Of a stretch of DNA of 21,210 nucleotides, positions 20,301-21,210 are shown piece by piece. Position 1 is the stretch's first letter, and the number at the start of each line of letters is the position of its first letter. Below the pieces are notes generated by a model. It did not search any database and had not been told where the DNA came from. It saw nothing but the letters and a program-made list of their open reading frames with translations. Origin of the DNA: Zygnema circumcarinatum (Eukaryota > Streptophyta > Zygnematophyceae > Zygnematales > Zygnemataceae); the NCBI GenBank assembly GCA_037447605.1, contig CM074820.1:561354-582563 (forward strand), given 5' to 3'. The position numbers and the translations under genes were made by a program.

Positions 20301-21128
20301 TGCAAACCCTTAAACCCCAAAATAGCCCACAAATCTTAGGAAACATTCTTCTTCTGAAACCCTGAAACATATCTGAACCTATCTGTTTCCCATCTGAACC
20401 ATCCTATGTGCCCTAATTTTTTTGCATTGTTTTGACTTTTTTGGTGGTTTTGGAAACCAGGAGCATACGATGCTCTTCAGCAGCCTGTGAATATCAGTGA
20501 GAGATCGAAGCAGGAAGTTTGTTTTTTCATGTTTGTGGATGAAGAGAGCTATGCAGACCTTCAAGCAGATGGTTCAATTCCAGATAACGAAGCCACTCAT
20601 GTCGGAATTTGGCGGATTGTAATTGTGCACAATTTGCCTTTTACCGATCCAAGAAGGACTGGAAAGGTTTGTTTCCTTACTTTTTTTTTTGGGGAAAAAA
20701 ATAATAGTTTAAAGTTATGAGATAGTTAGTCCTAGTGGTTTCATCGTTCAAAGTCATAGGGGAGTTGTAATATATCGAGTAAAGGAATGTTTTGGAAATG
20801 CGTTCGGGCATTTCTTTTCTGCAGCTCTTAACCCTAGAGCCAACATGAAAAATCTTATTCTTTAAGAATTTTAAAACCCTCATATCAAATTTATATTGGT
20901 AGTTGTTGATATTCTCCTACAGCTCGCCATACAGACAGAAACATGTTTACTTACATAAGTTAGGAAAGGATCCAACTGAGCCGGACACGTTTTTCTTATT
21001 TCCCCTGTTTCTTCTATCGGGCAGATTCCAAAACTTTTGATTCATCGCCTGTTTCCAAACGCCCGCTTTTCCATTTGGATGGATGGAAAGCTTCAGCTGA
21101 CCGTGGACCCTTATCAGGTGCTGGAGCG
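16250..21128 (+). CDS. TOD1/MUCI70-family (DUF616) protein, 3' end cut off by the window
   Basis: Six exons are inferred: 16250-16526, 17324-17479, 17638-17863, 19902-20011, 20461-20666 and 21025-21128. Phases agree at every junction, giving 359 codons before the window ends; the rest lies outside. Residues about 60-77 ([18 protein letters not shown]) form a signal anchor after a basic N-terminus, so a type II Golgi protein is expected. The family core follows: [12 protein letters not shown] (146-157), [14 protein letters not shown] (196-209), NVHCGFV (216-222), [11 protein letters not shown] (249-259), [10 protein letters not shown] (278-287), [11 protein letters not shown] (307-317), [20 protein letters not shown] (326-345) and VDPYQVLE. 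Arabidopsis relatives (MUCI70, TOD1) are tied to pectin (rhamnogalacturonan I) synthesis and turgor; a pectin glycosyltransferase role is inference. The exon 2 donor (A/GTAACC) is weak and sits in telomere-like repeat; exons 3-6 are secure, exon 1 and 2 less so. Confidence 0.88.
16527..16655 (+). repeat. GA-rich tract starting at the donor of intron 1 of the MUCI70-like gene
   Basis: Directly after the exon 1 donor (GTGAGAGG) the sequence is GGGAGA, GGGGGAG and GAGTGGG words for about 130 bp, then ordinary AT-richer DNA with GTACGGTGTAC-type words near 16725-16750. The remaining intron sequence to about 17215 holds nothing I recognise. Confidence 0.8.
17221..17315 (+). repeat. (CT)25 microsatellite and T-run at the intron 1 acceptor
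   Basis: An uninterrupted (CT)25 run occupies 17257-17306, preceded by CCT-rich sequence and followed by a T-run and the TTTCTGCAG acceptor of exon 2. Length variation here between individuals is likely and could change splicing. Confidence 0.9.
17455..17556 (+). repeat. Telomere-like AACCCTAAA cluster around the exon 2 donor
   Basis: About ten degenerate copies of ACCCTAA occur in 100 bp, including CCCTAAAACCC near 17457, AACCCTAGTAACCCTAAAAAC near 17472, ACAACCCTAATGACCCTAAA near 17499 and ACCCTAAAACCCC near 17522. The only donor that keeps the reading frame into exon 3 lies inside this cluster (after 17479), so part of the repeat may be coding (NPKTLFNP). Confidence 0.8.
18117..19862 (+). 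repeat. 1.75-kb purine-only GGA satellite inside intron 3
   Basis: The plus strand is almost entirely G and A (GGAGG, GGGGGAGG, GAGGAGGAGG). The few T residues fall mostly in a recurring GGGGGATGAGG word at about 18245, 18313, 18378, 18440, 18501, 18568, 18883, 18951, 19191, 19418, 19483, 19552, 19616, 19684, 19741 and 19809. Near both ends the spacing is 57-69 bp, giving a higher-order unit; in the middle (18570-19420) the marker word is mostly lost. The repeat is transcribed as intron RNA with its G-rich strand, and contains dozens of potential G-quadruplex runs. The open frames across it exist only because stop codons need T. Confidence 0.95.
20034..20221 (+). repeat. CT-rich patches in intron 4
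   Basis: Two short pyrimidine patches (about 20034-20092 and 20165-20221, with CCCTCTCCCACTCCC and CCCCCTCC words) lie in the 449-bp intron between exons 4 and 5; AT-rich sequence with AAACCCTTAAACCCC and GAAACCCTGAAAC words follows before the AAACCAG acceptor. A third CCT-rich patch begins at 21138 in the last intron and runs to the window end. Confidence 0.6.
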
Positions 21129-21210
21129 GTGTGTTCCTACCCCTCCCTCCTCTCCCTCCCTCCCACCCCCCCTCCCTCTACCCCCACCCCTCCCTCTCCC
21201 CTTCCCTCCC

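Overview
The window is nuclear DNA from a green plant lineage (a streptophyte: land plant or charophyte-type alga). The reasons are two spliced genes whose protein families are characteristic of plants (an F-box/kelch protein ending in a CQVL-type C-terminus, and a TOD1/MUCI70 'DUF616' protein), a decayed Ty1/copia retrotransposon, and many plant-telomere-like AAACCCTAA motifs. No bacterial features (operons, Shine-Dalgarno sites, CRISPR) are present. The species cannot be named from the sequence alone.

Region 1 (1 to about 9650) is repeat territory. Two long, diverged inverted arms, 1-1463 and about 7532-8990, face each other across a 6 kb interior; paired positions sum to about 8986-8997. 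The left arm is cut by the window start. The arms contain a CT-rich (left) or GA-rich (right) outer half. Nested at the inner edge of the left arm is a broken copia element on the minus strand: a candidate 3' LTR (about 1464-2401), then remnants of RNase H, reverse transcriptase and integrase reading toward higher coordinates. All are frameshifted and stop-ridden, and no matching 5' LTR was found. The stretch 5111-7531 holds no gene I can recognise. The right arm continues, unpaired within the window, to about 9650.

Region 2 (about 9660-13310) is a complete plus-strand F-box/kelch gene, four exons, 440 residues, which would act as the substrate adaptor of an SCF ubiquitin ligase. It is preceded by about 460 bp of GGGAGA-type repeat, and part of that repeat type appears to have entered coding exon 1.

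Region 3 (13308-16249) is intergenic or promoter/leader sequence. It has a GA-rich block, a candidate poly(A) signal, a perfect 12-bp palindrome, four 41-bp tandem repeats each built around an ATTGG (inverted CCAAT) core, a cluster of TATCG palindromes, further CCAAT boxes with a G-box, telo-box repeats, and CT-rich leader-like tracts.

Region 4 (16250 to the window end) is the first six inferred exons of a plus-strand TOD1/MUCI70-family gene, predicted as a Golgi type II membrane protein of the cell-wall pectin machinery; it is truncated by the window. Its third intron carries a 1.75 kb purine-only GGA satellite with an approximately 61-69 bp higher-order period.

The most distinctive theme is architectural. 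In both genes the introns carry purine (GA/GGA) repeats just after donors and pyrimidine (CT) repeats or telomere-like CCCTAAA motifs just before acceptors. I see no evidence for a new enzymatic or defence system; the unusual things here are repeat architectures.
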